Source: Thermomicrobium sp. 4228-Ro (GTDB lineage Bacteria; Chloroflexota; Chloroflexia; Thermomicrobiales; Thermomicrobiaceae). Taken from it: 64,000 nt of DNA. A model generated the notes under the pieces. It was not told where the DNA came from, did no database searches, and was given only the letters and a program-made list of their open reading frames with translations. The DNA is taken from assembly GCF_026241205.1 (NCBI RefSeq), contig NZ_JAPFQM010000006.1, positions 62,001 to 126,000 of the forward strand, written 5' to 3'. Both the position numbers and the translations under genes were made by a program. Shown here in pieces: positions 25,823 to 34,445 of this stretch (its first letter is position 1; each line of letters begins with the position of its first letter).

Positions 25823-27085
25823 ATGCACTGGGATGAACTTGTCCAGGTGACACCGGAACTCGATGCCTGGCTTCGGGAAACCCGTCGCTACCTGCACATG
25901 CACCCCGAACTCTCGCTGCAAGAGACCAACACCGCTCGCCTCGTCGCCGGGCATCTCCGCGAGCTCGGTATCGAGTACCGATCCGGCCTGGGTGGGGACG
26001 GTCGCTCCCTCTTCATGTCACCGGAAGCTTTGCGTGCAGCTGGCATCCAACCTGGACCGCCGACCGGTGGAAACGGCATCCTGGCAGTGATCCGCGGCGA
26101 CCGCGGGCCCGGGCGAACCGTCTTGCTCCGTGCCGACATGGACGCGCTGCCGATCGACGAGCAGAACGACGTCCAATATCGCTCGACGCGGCCTGGTGTT
26201 ATGCACGCCTGCGGGCACGATGCCCACACAACTATCCTCCTCGGTGTCGCCGAGCTCTTGAACCAGCTCCGCGATCGCTTCGCTGGCACCGTCAAGCTTA
26301 TGTTCCAACCCGCCGAGGAAGGGCCGGGCGGCGCGGCCGCGATGGTCGCCGACGGTATCCTCGATGATCCCCCCGTCGATGCCGCCTTCGCCCTGCACGT
26401 CGATAGCACGCGTCGCGCCGGGGAGGTTGCCGTCTCGCCGGGGCCTGCCACCGCTGCCGCCGATACGTTCCGGATCGTCGTGCGCGGCGTCGGTGGGCAC
26501 GCCGCCAAGCCGCAGGCTGCGGTCGACCCGATCGTCATCGCGGCGCACATCGTCGTCGCACTGCAAACGCTCGTCAGTCGCGAGACGAATCCGCTCGATT
26601 CAGCCGTCATCACGGTCGGCAAGCTCCACGCCGGCACAGCGACCAACATCATCCCTGACCATGCCGTGCTCGAGGGTACGGTCCGCACCTATTCGCCGAG
26701 CGTTCGCGACCACATCGAACGACGTATCGCTGAACTCGCCCGCAGCATCGCGCAGGCGATGCGGGCCGAGGCCGACACGGTCTACCTCCGCGGTTACCCC
26801 GCCATGCACAACGATCCCGAACTCACTGCCCTCGCCCGCCAGGTCGCCACTGAACTGCTCGGACCTGACCGCGTCTTCGACCGTGAACCGCTCATGGCCG
26901 GCGAGGACTTCGCCTTCGTCGCGCAGCGTGTGCCCGTCTGCATGATCAGCCTGGGAGTCGCGAACCCGGAGCGCGGTATCGTCTACCCACCGCACCATCC
27001 TCGGTTCGACCTCGACGAGGACGCACTCGCGGTCGGCGTCCGGCTGCTGACCGCCATCGCACTGCGCTATCTCGGGGCAGCGTGA
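25823..27085 (+). CDS. M20 family metal-dependent amidohydrolase (N-acyl amino acid or hippurate hydrolase type)
   Basis: A 420-residue enzyme of the peptidase M20D group, which removes acyl groups from amino acids. Visible are RRYLHMHPELSLQE, RADMDALPI, the metal site HACGHDAHTT (Cys130, His132, His135) and the catalytic Glu pair FQPAEEGPGG (165-166). A dimerisation domain and GEDFAFVAQRVP follow. The ATG at 25823 follows GAGGAGGGG. Exact substrate unknown. A TACGAT at 25782-25787 may be the -10 element. Confidence 0.88.
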   Translation: MHWDELVQVTPELDAWLRETRRYLHMHPELSLQETNTARLVAGHLRELGIEYRSGLGGDGRSLFMSPEALRAAGIQPGPPTGGNGILAVIRGDRGPGRTVLLRADMDALPIDEQNDVQYRSTRPGVMHACGHDAHTTILLGVAELLNQLRDRFAGTVKLMFQPAEEGPGGAAAMVADGILDDPPVDAAFALHVDSTRRAGEVAVSPGPATAAADTFRIVVRGVGGHAAKPQAAVDPIVIAAHIVVALQTLVSRETNPLDSAVITVGKLHAGTATNIIPDHAVLEGTVRTYSPSVRDHIERRIAELARSIAQAMRAEADTVYLRGYPAMHNDPELTALARQVATELLGPDRVFDREPLMAGEDFAFVAQRVPVCMISLGVANPERGIVYPPHHPRFDLDEDALAVGVRLLTAIALRYLGAA

Positions 27086-27102
27086 GCAGGGAGCGTACAC
27101 CG

Positions 27103-28425
27103 ATGGGCCAATGGTCACTGCAGCCAGGGCACTCAGCATGGCGCCGGATCGGCCGCTCCACCCGACGCTCGTTGCTCCTGGCCATGTTGCTGCTTCCTGC
27201 TTGCAACCTGGGTATCCGCCGAACCGTGGGGACACCACCAGCCATGAGTCCGACCGCAACCAGCATGCCCGGACCAGCAGTCCCCTCACCGGCACCTTCT
27301 CCCACACCAACTGCGCCACGTCCTACCGTGACGATGGCTCCTCCACCCGCACCCACCACGACTCCAGAACCGACACCGCTCCCCACCGGCCCGGTGCCGC
27401 TCCGTGTCGAGACGATCGCGAGCGGCCTCGAGGCCCCCTGGGAACTCGCCTTCGCACCGGACGGGCGAATCTTCCTCAGCGAGCGCCCGGGGCGGGTCCG
27501 TGTCGTTCTCGACGGCCAGCTCGTGCCTCAGCCGCTTCTCACAGTCCCGGTCGCCGCCGTCGGGGAAGGCGGCCTCCTCGGTCTCGCCCTCCATCCCGAT
27601 TTCACAGCCACCCATTGGGTGTTCCTTTACTACACCTACCGCGAGGGCAATCAGCTCTGGAACCGCGTCGTGCGCTATACGGAAACCGACGGGCATCTGG
27701 TCGATCCGATCGTTCTGATCGATCGGATCCCTGGTGCCACGATCCACGACGGTGGACGCATCGCCTTCGGCCCGGACGGCAAGCTCTACGTGACGACCGG
27801 CGATGCGCGCAACCCCGACGCAGCACAAGACCTCACCTCACTCGCCGGGAAGATCCTCCGCCTCGAACCGGACGGCTCCATTCCTGCTGACAACCCGTTT
27901 CCTGGCTCGCCGGTCTGGTCGTACGGCCATCGCAACCCGCAGGGGCTCGCCTGGACGGCTGAGGGACGGCTCTACGCCACCGAGCACGGTCCCACCGGAG
28001 ACCTCGGCCTGGCAGCACACGACGAGGTCAACCTGATCGAACCGGGTCGCAACTACGGCTGGCCCGACGTGGTCGGCACGCTCGTCCGCCGGGAACGACC
28101 CGATGCGGTCTTACCGGTCATCGAGAGTGGCGCAACCACCTGGGCTCCCAGTGGTGCGACGTTCGTCCGCTCGGGGCGCATCCCGCAGTGGCTAGGCAAT
28201 CTCCTCTTCGCTGGTCTGCGGAGCCAAACGCTCTGGCGACTCGTCCTCGCGCCGGATGGACGGAGCGCCCAGCAACTCGAAGCGCTCTACCAGGGCGAGT
28301 TCGGACGCCTCCGGACCGTCGTCGAGGGGCCGGACGGCGCCATCTACCTCCTCACCAGCAACCGCGACGGCCGGGGCAGCCCACAACGCGACGACGATCG
28401 CCTCCTCCGTATCGTGCCAGCGTGA
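27103..28425 (+). CDS. PQQ-dependent sugar dehydrogenase-like lipoprotein
   Basis: A 440-residue exported protein. A signal with lipobox LPAC (Cys34) is followed by a Pro/Thr linker to about residue 95 and a six-bladed propeller of the soluble glucose/sorbosone dehydrogenase (Gdh/Yli) family. Characteristic stretches are GLEAPWELAFAPDGRIFLSE, GEGGLLGLALHPDF, HDGGRIAFGPDGKLYVTTGD, YGHRNPQGLAW, and HGPTGDLGLAAHDEVNLIEP followed by GRNYGWP. Such enzymes oxidise aldose sugars with PQQ. No PQQ synthesis genes are nearby. ATG 27103 has AGGGAG in front; a GTG at 27082 overlaps the previous stop. Confidence 0.85.
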   Translation: MGQWSLQPGHSAWRRIGRSTRRSLLLAMLLLPACNLGIRRTVGTPPAMSPTATSMPGPAVPSPAPSPTPTAPRPTVTMAPPPAPTTTPEPTPLPTGPVPLRVETIASGLEAPWELAFAPDGRIFLSERPGRVRVVLDGQLVPQPLLTVPVAAVGEGGLLGLALHPDFTATHWVFLYYTYREGNQLWNRVVRYTETDGHLVDPIVLIDRIPGATIHDGGRIAFGPDGKLYVTTGDARNPDAAQDLTSLAGKILRLEPDGSIPADNPFPGSPVWSYGHRNPQGLAWTAEGRLYATEHGPTGDLGLAAHDEVNLIEPGRNYGWPDVVGTLVRRERPDAVLPVIESGATTWAPSGATFVRSGRIPQWLGNLLFAGLRSQTLWRLVLAPDGRSAQQLEALYQGEFGRLRTVVEGPDGAIYLLTSNRDGRGSPQRDDDRLLRIVPA

Positions 28426-29113
28426 GCAGAGGTGCAGAAACCGTATCCGCGGTGGTGCCGACGCGAATGATCGGTCCTCCGCGGAGTACTCAGCCGCTCG
28501 CATCGGATGCGATTTCACCGGTCGGCCCAGTTCACCACCGAGAAGGATCCCATGTGGTTCCCTCGCGTATGCCGGTAGAATGTCCCGTATCGTTCTCTCT
28601 ATCTGCGTCCACAGTCTCCTCCGATGCAACAAAACAGCCGAGAAGAGACGCGCGACGGACCAGGAAGCCGCTGCCGTCGGGGCTATAACGAATCCTGAGC
28701 GGAAGCCCAGCACGGACTCCGGTCAATTGGTGCTCGTCGAGGCGGGGGCATGCGAACGCAGCGCGGCACAGCAGGGCAAACTCGCTCGCTTTGCAGCCGC
28801 AGTCAGCGGTCAGGGGAGAGCGGCATCGAGAAGGAGAGCGCGCTGCACGTCTGGCCGAAGCTGCGAAGCCGAGCCGATGCGAGGGTACTCGACACGGAGT
28901 CCACAGTCGCGGTGGAGCTTCTCGCGTGACGCGAGCGCGTCGACTGCGACTCTGGCGCAGCAGCTGAAGGACGGAGTAGCCCCGGCCAGCGCGCCGTCGA
29001 GGTCGTCGTCCAACAACGAGCCGGTCAGTTCAGTGCCATGACCGGTATCGATCTGACGACGGCTGCCCGCGAGCAGCTCGCCGGAACCATCCCTGTCGAC
29101 AGTTCGACCACGG
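28426..29113. other. 688-bp region without a recognisable gene
   Basis: Open frames here are short, broken or antisense to the neighbouring genes, and none resembles a family I know. Just after the dehydrogenase gene a nested inverted repeat (TCCGCGG at 28446-28452 with CCGCGGA at 28479-28485, inner CCGA/TCGG) could fold in the 3' end of its mRNA. The rest may be decayed coding sequence, but I cannot name it. Confidence 0.4.
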
Positions 29114-30058
29114 TCAATCGGCCCGCTGACCCACCTTCTCCGCTACCTGAGGCACCGCTTCCCTGACCGCAGCTCGTTGGGCGACCAGCACACCGGCGAA
29201 CACCGCGAACAGCCCGACGATCTGCACGAGACGAACGCGTTCGCCGAGGAAGGCTGCGCCGAGCGCCACGGCAATGCCTGGTTGCAGATAGTAATAGACG
29301 AGTGTCGTCGAGGCACCCAGGCGTTGGACAGCTCGTTGCCAGAACACGTTGGCACCCACCATCGCCAGAATGCCGGTGTACAGGAGCGCCCCCCACGCAC
29401 TCCACCCCGGGAGCGTCGCGAGCGACCGCACCGTCTCGCTCGCCCCAGCGAGCCCGACGACAACGAGACTCAGAATCAGTAACCACGTCGTGATCGGTAC
29501 TGCACCGTAGCGGGCCACGAGCGGACGCGGAATCATCGTCACTCCCACCCAGCAGATCGCGGCTCCGAGCGTCAGCACGTCGCCGAGAAGCGTTGCCGTC
29601 CCCGTCGGATCAGGTGTCCCGACCATCAGGACCACCCCGATGAAACCGAGCGCGGCACCGAGGAGCCCCGCTGCACGCGGTCGCTCGCGCTCCACCAACC
29701 AGGAGATCGGAAGGGCCCAGAGTGGACTCGTGTTGAGGAACAACGCGCTGTGCGTTGACGTCGTATGGCGCATCCCGACGAGAAACACGATCTGGAAGAT
29801 CCCCATCGCACCGAATCCAGCGAGCGCCAGCCGCGGCCAGTCACTGCGTGCGATCCGGAGCGTTTCGTCCCGCAGGCGGAGCCAGAGTACCAGGCACGCG
29901 ATCGCGACGATGAGTCGCAGAACCGCAAACGACAACGGTCCGAACGAGTCGACACCGTGCTTGACGATCGGAAACGACGCACCCCAGATGAGCACGGCGA
30001 GAAACGCTTCACCATCGATCCACCGCCGCCAACCCGATCCCTCACTGCCCTTGACCAT
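29114..30058 (-). CDS. EamA/DMT-family transporter
   Basis: A 314-residue protein of ten predicted membrane helices in two EamA repeats. The first begins AFLAVLIWGASFPIVKHG; the second begins near LGAAICWVGVTMIPRPLV. The conserved LFLNTSPLWALPISWLVERE and VYYYLQPGIAVALGAAFLGE, each before a short charged loop, fit drug/metabolite exporters. Substrate unknown. The ATG at 30058 follows GAGAAGGTG. A TACAGT 35 nt upstream (plus 30093-30098) may be its -10 box. Confidence 0.88.
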   Translation of the reverse strand: MVKGSEGSGWRRWIDGEAFLAVLIWGASFPIVKHGVDSFGPLSFAVLRLIVAIACLVLWLRLRDETLRIARSDWPRLALAGFGAMGIFQIVFLVGMRHTTSTHSALFLNTSPLWALPISWLVERERPRAAGLLGAALGFIGVVLMVGTPDPTGTATLLGDVLTLGAAICWVGVTMIPRPLVARYGAVPITTWLLILSLVVVGLAGASETVRSLATLPGWSAWGALLYTGILAMVGANVFWQRAVQRLGASTTLVYYYLQPGIAVALGAAFLGERVRLVQIVGLFAVFAGVLVAQRAAVREAVPQVAEKVGQRAD

Positions 30059-30389
30059 CGGTCACCTTCTCGACGTTCACCCTCGCTTTCGCACTGTATT
30101 GTCGCGACCGGAACCCTGTCTGGCGAGTATCGTGTTCGACAACGCGGAACAGAACCGTTTTCCCCCGGACCGATCGCGGTGAAACCCTGACGATCCGAGA
30201 TCGTCGAGCGGGAATCCCGACGCACAGTTCCGATCGCCGCCTCGGTGGGTCAGTCTCGCTATCCCACCGCAAAGCCGGCTCGCTTCCAGTGAGCCAAGTA
30301 TCGTGGAACCGATGCACTCGCTTGCACTCCGGGCTTCGATCCGGCCATACTAGCGCTGTGCAGGCCTCGTCGCGAACGGCTCGGCTCCC
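30059..30389. other. Divergent promoter region between the EamA gene and moaD
   Basis: No gene is seen. An inverted repeat CGGTGGG (30243-30249) / CCCACCG (30263-30269) with a 13-nt loop lies in the middle and could be an operator or small hairpin. Promoter-like elements face both ways. Confidence 0.35.
30322..30351 (+). promoter_or_regulatory. Candidate promoter for the moaD-AOR operon
   Basis: TTGCAC (30322-30327), an 18-bp spacer, and CATACT (30346-30351), ending 38 nt before the moaD ATG. The fit to a housekeeping promoter is fair, and the CATACT box resembles the TAYACT boxes in front of other genes in the window. Confidence 0.4.
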
Positions 30390-30671
30390 ATGACGCGCGA
30401 AACGAAAACACTTCGAGTCGAACTGTACGGTCTTCCAGCGCTCCTCATCGGCCAACGCCGTATCGAGGTCGCTGCAGCGACCTTGCAGGAGCTGGTCCAC
30501 ACTCTCGCAGCACAGTTCCCTCCACTGTGTGGCACCGTCATTGACCCCGAACGGCACTGGCTCAACCGTGGCTATACCTTCGTCGTCGATGGCCGGTTCA
30601 CTCGCGACCCGGCCACACCGCTCCGCCCTGACTCGGAAGTCCTCCTCGTCGCTGCTCAGGCTGGAGGCTGA
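30390..30671 (+). CDS. MoaD/ThiS-family sulfur-carrier protein next to AOR
   Basis: A 93-residue beta-grasp protein. It ends in the di-glycine tail AAQAGG, which in this family is activated and loaded with sulfur to build the dithiolene of molybdopterin. The body (LRVELYGLPALLIGQRRIEV, ATLQELVHTLAAQFPPL, then RPDSEVLLVAAQAGG) fits MoaD. AOR operons often carry such a dedicated copy. The downstream AOR ribosome binding site lies inside its last codons. The start at ATG 30390 has only a weak ribosome binding site. Confidence 0.82.
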   Translation: MTRETKTLRVELYGLPALLIGQRRIEVAAATLQELVHTLAAQFPPLCGTVIDPERHWLNRGYTFVVDGRFTRDPATPLRPDSEVLLVAAQAGG

Positions 30672-30675
30672 AACC

Positions 30676-32484
30676 ATGCAAGCCGTCCATGGTCGCGCGC
30701 TCCTAGTCGATCTCGGTACTGGAGATGCACGAGCCTTCCCGATTCCGCCAGAGGTCTCCCGCTCGGTCCTCGGTGGTACCGGACTGGCCACCCGGCTGCT
30801 CCTCGACTTCGCTCCGCCGCGGGTCGATCCATGGGCACCTGAAAACCCCTTCGTCATCGCCACCGGGCCCTTCATCGGCACCGGACTGACCACCTCGAGC
30901 AAACTCGCGATCGCCACCACTTCGCCGCAGACCGGCTTCATCGGCGATTCCCTGACCTCGAGTTATTTCGCGCTGGTGCTTCGCCGGACCGGCTTCGATG
31001 GTCTCGTCCTCATCGGCCAGGCACCCGACTGGTCGGTTCTCGTCGTCGAAGACGATCGCGTGAACCTCCGGCCAGCACACGACCTCCTCGGTCTCGATCC
31101 GGAGGCGACGGCTGCTGCCCTGCGCGCCGAACTCGGCCGCGATGTACGGGTCGCCGCGATCGGCCGGGCAGGCGAACGTTTGGTGCGGTTCGCTGCCGTC
31201 GTCAACGACGGCCGGTTAGCTGGCCGAACTGGCCCCGGCGCTGTCCTCGGCGCCAAGCGACTCAAGGCAGTCGCGGTGCGAGGTACCGGACGCTTCCCGC
31301 CGGTCGCTGATCCCGCTGCAGTCGCGAGCGCCGCCCGCCGTCTCGCTGAGCGGAGCCTCGGCCCCGAAACCGCGAAATACCGCGAGCTTGGCACGGTCGC
31401 GAATCTTGCCTTCTTCAGTCGGCTCGGTGTCCTGCCGACCCGCAACTTCTCCGCGGGGAGCTTCCCTGCTGCTGAGGCACTCGCTGGGGAACGACTGGTA
31501 ACGGCGCACCATGCCGACCGCCAAGCCTGTGCTGCCTGTACCGTTGGCTGTGAGCATCACTTCCGGACGACCGATGCGGGCCCACCGGCGACGGTCCGCC
31601 TCGAATACGAGACCCTCTTCGCGCTCGGCTCCTTGTGCGGAATCGATGATCCGAATGTCGTCCTGCGGGCGGCTGCACTCTGCGACCAGTATGGGATGGA
31701 TGCGATCAGTGCCGGCGGCACGATCGCCTGGGCCATGGAGTGTGTCGAACGGGGGATCGCGTTGCCCGGTGACCCGGCCGACTGGCCACGCTTCGGCGAC
31801 GGGATGAGTCTGCTCCGCACGCTCGAGGCGATCGGTGAGCGACGCGGCCCGCTCGGCGATCTTCTCGCCGAAGGCTCGAGGCGAGCAGCGGAAATCATCG
31901 GGCAGGGAAGCGAAAGCTGGGCGATGCACGTGAAAGGGCTGGAACTTCCTGGCTACCATCCCAAGAAGCTCCGCGCAATGGCCCTCGGCTTCGCCGTAAC
32001 GCCGCGCGGCGCGTGCCACAACCGGACTTCGGCCTATGAGATCGACTTCTCCGAGCAGACCAGCGATCAGTACGAGCGCATCGCGTTGGAAACCGCGCGC
32101 AACGAGGACCGTTCTGCTGTCCTCGACGCCCTGCCGCTCTGCAAGTTTCTTCGCCACTGCTTCGACGACTTCTTTGCCGAAGCAGCGGAATTGGTCACTC
32201 TGGTCACTGGGATGGCCTGCAATCCAGACGAACTGCGCGTGATCGGTGAACGGATCGTGACCTTGAAGAAGCTCTTCAACCTCCGGCAAGGCTGGACACG
32301 ATCCGACGACACGCTTCCACCCCGACTCCTCGGCCCTGATGGGATCGATCCAGCTGAACTCGATGCGCTCGTCGCGGCATACTACCGTGTACGGGGCTGG
32401 ACCCCGGACGGTCTCGTGCCGCCGACTCGGTTGCACGAACTGGGTTTGGATTCCCTGGTCGAACACATAGCAGCCGGGCGCTGA
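30676..32484 (+). CDS. Aldehyde ferredoxin oxidoreductase (tungsten bis-molybdopterin family)
   Basis: A 602-residue AOR-family enzyme, expected to oxidise aldehydes to acids with electrons passed to ferredoxin. Domain order is standard. The N-terminal cofactor-binding sheet has GGTGLATRLLLDFAPP and TGPFIGTGLTTSSKLAIAT. The Fe-S loop has Cys285-x2-Cys288-x3-Cys292 (CAACTVGC), with a fourth Cys late in the protein (LPLCKF). Helical domains follow with LEYETLFALGSLCGI and ELPGYHPKKLRAMALGFAV. GGAGG lies 8 nt before ATG 30676. The substrate is unknown; several AOR subfamilies exist. Confidence 0.9.
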   Translation: MQAVHGRALLVDLGTGDARAFPIPPEVSRSVLGGTGLATRLLLDFAPPRVDPWAPENPFVIATGPFIGTGLTTSSKLAIATTSPQTGFIGDSLTSSYFALVLRRTGFDGLVLIGQAPDWSVLVVEDDRVNLRPAHDLLGLDPEATAAALRAELGRDVRVAAIGRAGERLVRFAAVVNDGRLAGRTGPGAVLGAKRLKAVAVRGTGRFPPVADPAAVASAARRLAERSLGPETAKYRELGTVANLAFFSRLGVLPTRNFSAGSFPAAEALAGERLVTAHHADRQACAACTVGCEHHFRTTDAGPPATVRLEYETLFALGSLCGIDDPNVVLRAAALCDQYGMDAISAGGTIAWAMECVERGIALPGDPADWPRFGDGMSLLRTLEAIGERRGPLGDLLAEGSRRAAEIIGQGSESWAMHVKGLELPGYHPKKLRAMALGFAVTPRGACHNRTSAYEIDFSEQTSDQYERIALETARNEDRSAVLDALPLCKFLRHCFDDFFAEAAELVTLVTGMACNPDELRVIGERIVTLKKLFNLRQGWTRSDDTLPPRLLGPDGIDPAELDALVAAYYRVRGWTPDGLVPPTRLHELGLDSLVEHIAAGR

Positions 32485-32487
32485 ACG

Positions 32488-32841
32488 ATGTTCGATGAAG
32501 ACGAACTCATCTGGCTCGAACTCGAACGGATCCGCCTCCCATCACCGGTCCTCGCGCGCATCGAGGAGCTGGCTGAGGAGCGTCGGCGTCTCCTGCAAGC
32601 AATCCCGGACATGCTCTTCGAGCGCGAGGAAGCACTGCGACGCGTCGCCGAGATTAACGTCGAACTCGAGCGACTGTGGGACTTGCGGCGGCGGGAACTG
32701 CTGTTCGTTCGCCAGATGCTCGGCGGCGAATCCGAAAACGAGCCCGCGTCGCTGGAAGAAGTCGAAGAGAAGGTCTCCGAGGAGCAGGACGCCAGCTCTC
32801 GAGCAGAGTCCTCGCCTCCTTCGACGTCGCCGAATCAGTAA
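32488..32841 (+). CDS. Hypothetical coiled-coil protein downstream of AOR
   Basis: A 117-residue, Glu/Arg/Leu-rich protein that starts 3 nt after the AOR stop, so it is surely in the same operon. Residues 1-75 should form an amphipathic helical hairpin (LARIEELAEERRRLLQAIPD, then REEALRRVAEINVELERLWD). The tail is acidic and Ser/Pro-rich, probably disordered. No Cys, so not a ferredoxin. It could be a partner or assembly factor of the oxidoreductase, inferred from position only. Not a family I recognise. Confidence 0.75.
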   Translation: MFDEDELIWLELERIRLPSPVLARIEELAEERRRLLQAIPDMLFEREEALRRVAEINVELERLWDLRRRELLFVRQMLGGESENEPASLEEVEEKVSEEQDASSRAESSPPSTSPNQ

Positions 32842-32847
32842 CGGCGC

Positions 32848-33306
32848 TCACTCCACTTCGACAATCGCCTCGATCTCGACAGTGATATTGCGGGGTAGCG
32901 AGCTCATGCCGACCGCCGAGCGGGCGTGCCGGCCACGTTCTCCGAACACTTCGACGAAGAGATCCGAGCAGCCGTTGATCACCTCCGGATGCCGCTCGAA
33001 CTCCGGCACCGCGTTGACCATCCCCAAGACTTTGACGATCCGCTTCACACGATCCAGGTCCCCGAGCTCCTGTTTGAGGACCGCCAGCAGGACCAGTCCG
33101 ACCGACCGTGCATGCTGGTAGGCTTCTTCCACCGTGACCTCGCGTCCGACCTTGCCCGTCGGCATCGTCCCATCTGGATTCCACGGTCCTTTGCCGGCCA
33201 AGAACAGGAGATTCCCCGTGCGTACGGCGTGGACATAGTTTCCGGCCGGTGCTGGCACCGGTGGCAATTCGATACCGAGTTCCGCGAGCCGCTGTTCGAT
33301 CTCCAT
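32848..33306 (-). CDS. RidA/YjgF-family enamine/imine deaminase
   Basis: A 152-residue protein of the larger RidA subgroup. Visible are AGNYVHAVRTGNLLFLAGKG, then VTVEEAYQHARSVGLVLLAV, VNAVPEFERHPEVINGCSDL and RHARSAVGMSSLPRNITVEI, with the Arg of the active site in HARSAVG. It hydrolyses reactive enamines released by PLP enzymes. ATG 33306 follows GGAGAGGAGG and is preferred to an upstream start at 33348. It converges on the AOR operon; stop codons are 6 bp apart. Confidence 0.88.
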   Translation of the reverse strand: MEIEQRLAELGIELPPVPAPAGNYVHAVRTGNLLFLAGKGPWNPDGTMPTGKVGREVTVEEAYQHARSVGLVLLAVLKQELGDLDRVKRIVKVLGMVNAVPEFERHPEVINGCSDLFVEVFGERGRHARSAVGMSSLPRNITVEIEAIVEVE

Positions 33307-33515
33307 GGTTCCTCCTCTCCTGCTTCTCCATGTACCGAACGCACACATCGCAGAACGTCACCATGCCGTCAAGAGACTCCGGTCTTTCGCTCGTGCCCAC
33401 CATACACCAGGAGTAGCGAACAGCTTTCGCCCTCACCGAGTCGATCGTGTGGACGGCAACGATGGCATCGAACGAGTGCTCGTGCAGTGCCACTGGACTT
33501 CCCGATAAGGCTACG

Positions 33516-33544
33516 CTGTCGATGAAGGGTCGATCGGTTACACT
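33516..33544 (+). promoter_or_regulatory. Candidate promoter for the DedA gene
   Basis: CTGTCG (33516-33521), 17 bp, TACACT (33539-33544), 24 nt before the GTG start. The -10 is good and the -35 weak. It is one of a set of similar TAYACT boxes in this window. Confidence 0.3.
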
Positions 33545-33568
33545 CGACAGGGTTGCGAAGGAGGATCG

Positions 33569-34219
33569 GTGTTCGGTTTCGATCTCGCGACGGTCATCCG
33601 CACGATCGGAGTCATCGGCGTCGCGGCTGTCGTGTTCACGGAGAGCGGGCTTCTGATCGGACTCTTCTTGCCCGGTGACTCGCTTCTCTTTACAGCTGGC
33701 TTCCTCGCGTCGCAAGGATTTCTCGACATTCGCTGGCTCGTGCCAGCCTGCTTCCTTGCCGCTGTTGCTGGCGACCAGGTCGGATACACCTTCGGAGCAC
33801 GTGTCGGGAGAGCACTCTTCCAGCGCGAGGATTCCCGTTTCTTCAAGAAGGATTATCTCCACCGCACTGAACAGTTCTTCGAACGCCACGGCGGCAAAGC
33901 GGTCGTGCTCGCACGCTTCGTCCCGATCGTGCGCACCTGCACGCCGGTCGTCGCCGGAATGGGGCGCATGCGCTACCGCCGCTTCGTCGTCTTCAATGTC
34001 TTCGGTGCACTCTTCTGGGCTGTCGGTGTGACCCTCAGCGGTTATTGGCTCGGCAGTGTCATACCCGGTATCGATCGCTATCTCCTGCCGATCGTCAGCG
34101 TTATCATCGCCCTTTCGCTCGCTCCATCCGTGCTGCATATCTGGCGGGAACGCCGTCGCTCCGGATCGGCAGTCGAGGAGCATCCGCACGTCCGCGAGCG
34201 GGAACCTGCGCGCCGATAG
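33569..34219 (+). CDS. DedA-family membrane protein
   Basis: A 216-residue membrane protein of the DedA/SNARE-associated (VTT) family, known as lipid-carrier scramblases or flippases. Visible are the membrane-entry motif ESGLLIGLFLPGDSLLFTAG, the domain core GDQVGYTFGARVGRALF and the signature RFVPIVRTCTPVVAGMGRM. About five hydrophobic segments, then a basic tail. The GTG at 33569 follows AAGGAGG at 6-nt spacing. No operon partner; it is read away from ridA. Confidence 0.9.
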   Translation: MFGFDLATVIRTIGVIGVAAVVFTESGLLIGLFLPGDSLLFTAGFLASQGFLDIRWLVPACFLAAVAGDQVGYTFGARVGRALFQREDSRFFKKDYLHRTEQFFERHGGKAVVLARFVPIVRTCTPVVAGMGRMRYRRFVVFNVFGALFWAVGVTLSGYWLGSVIPGIDRYLLPIVSVIIALSLAPSVLHIWRERRRSGSAVEEHPHVREREPARR

Positions 34220-34315
34220 CACAGCCTTCTTCCGCCAGTGTGCACAGTCTGTAGCCACTCCGCTCGTGACTGATTCCTGGTCCTGTGCAGTGTAAGCCCT
34301 CCGAGCACGTTCGTT

Positions 34316-34340
34316 CTGCCTGCGGAACGGCGTTCGGCAG
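34316..34340 (+). terminator. Possible factor-dependent or weak terminator hairpin after the DedA gene
   Basis: A nested stem: CTGCC (34316-34320) pairs with GGCAG (34336-34340), and GAAC (34325-34328) with GTTC (34332-34335). It lies about 100 nt past the DedA stop and before the next promoter. No T-run, so only a tentative call. Confidence 0.25.
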
Positions 34341-34384
34341 GGCGAGCTCGTGCCGATCCGTGCTCGCCTCGGACACGGTGCACC

Positions 34385-34415
34385 TTGCCGAAGGCAGCCC
34401 TCGAGTCGCTATACT
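34385..34415 (+). promoter_or_regulatory. Candidate promoter for the glutamine-synthetase-like operon
   Basis: TATACT at 34410-34415 is a near-perfect -10 element 31 nt before the ATG at 34446. TTGCCG at 34385-34390 is a possible -35, at a rather long 19-bp spacing. Confidence 0.4.
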
Positions 34416-34445
34416 GACGCCGTATGGGACGGTTGGGAGGATTTT

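Noticed and set aside
33484-33500. A cobalamin-riboswitch-like GCCACTG box before the DedA gene
   Set aside because: Only the short box matches; the rest of the riboswitch is absent and the gene has no cobalamin link.
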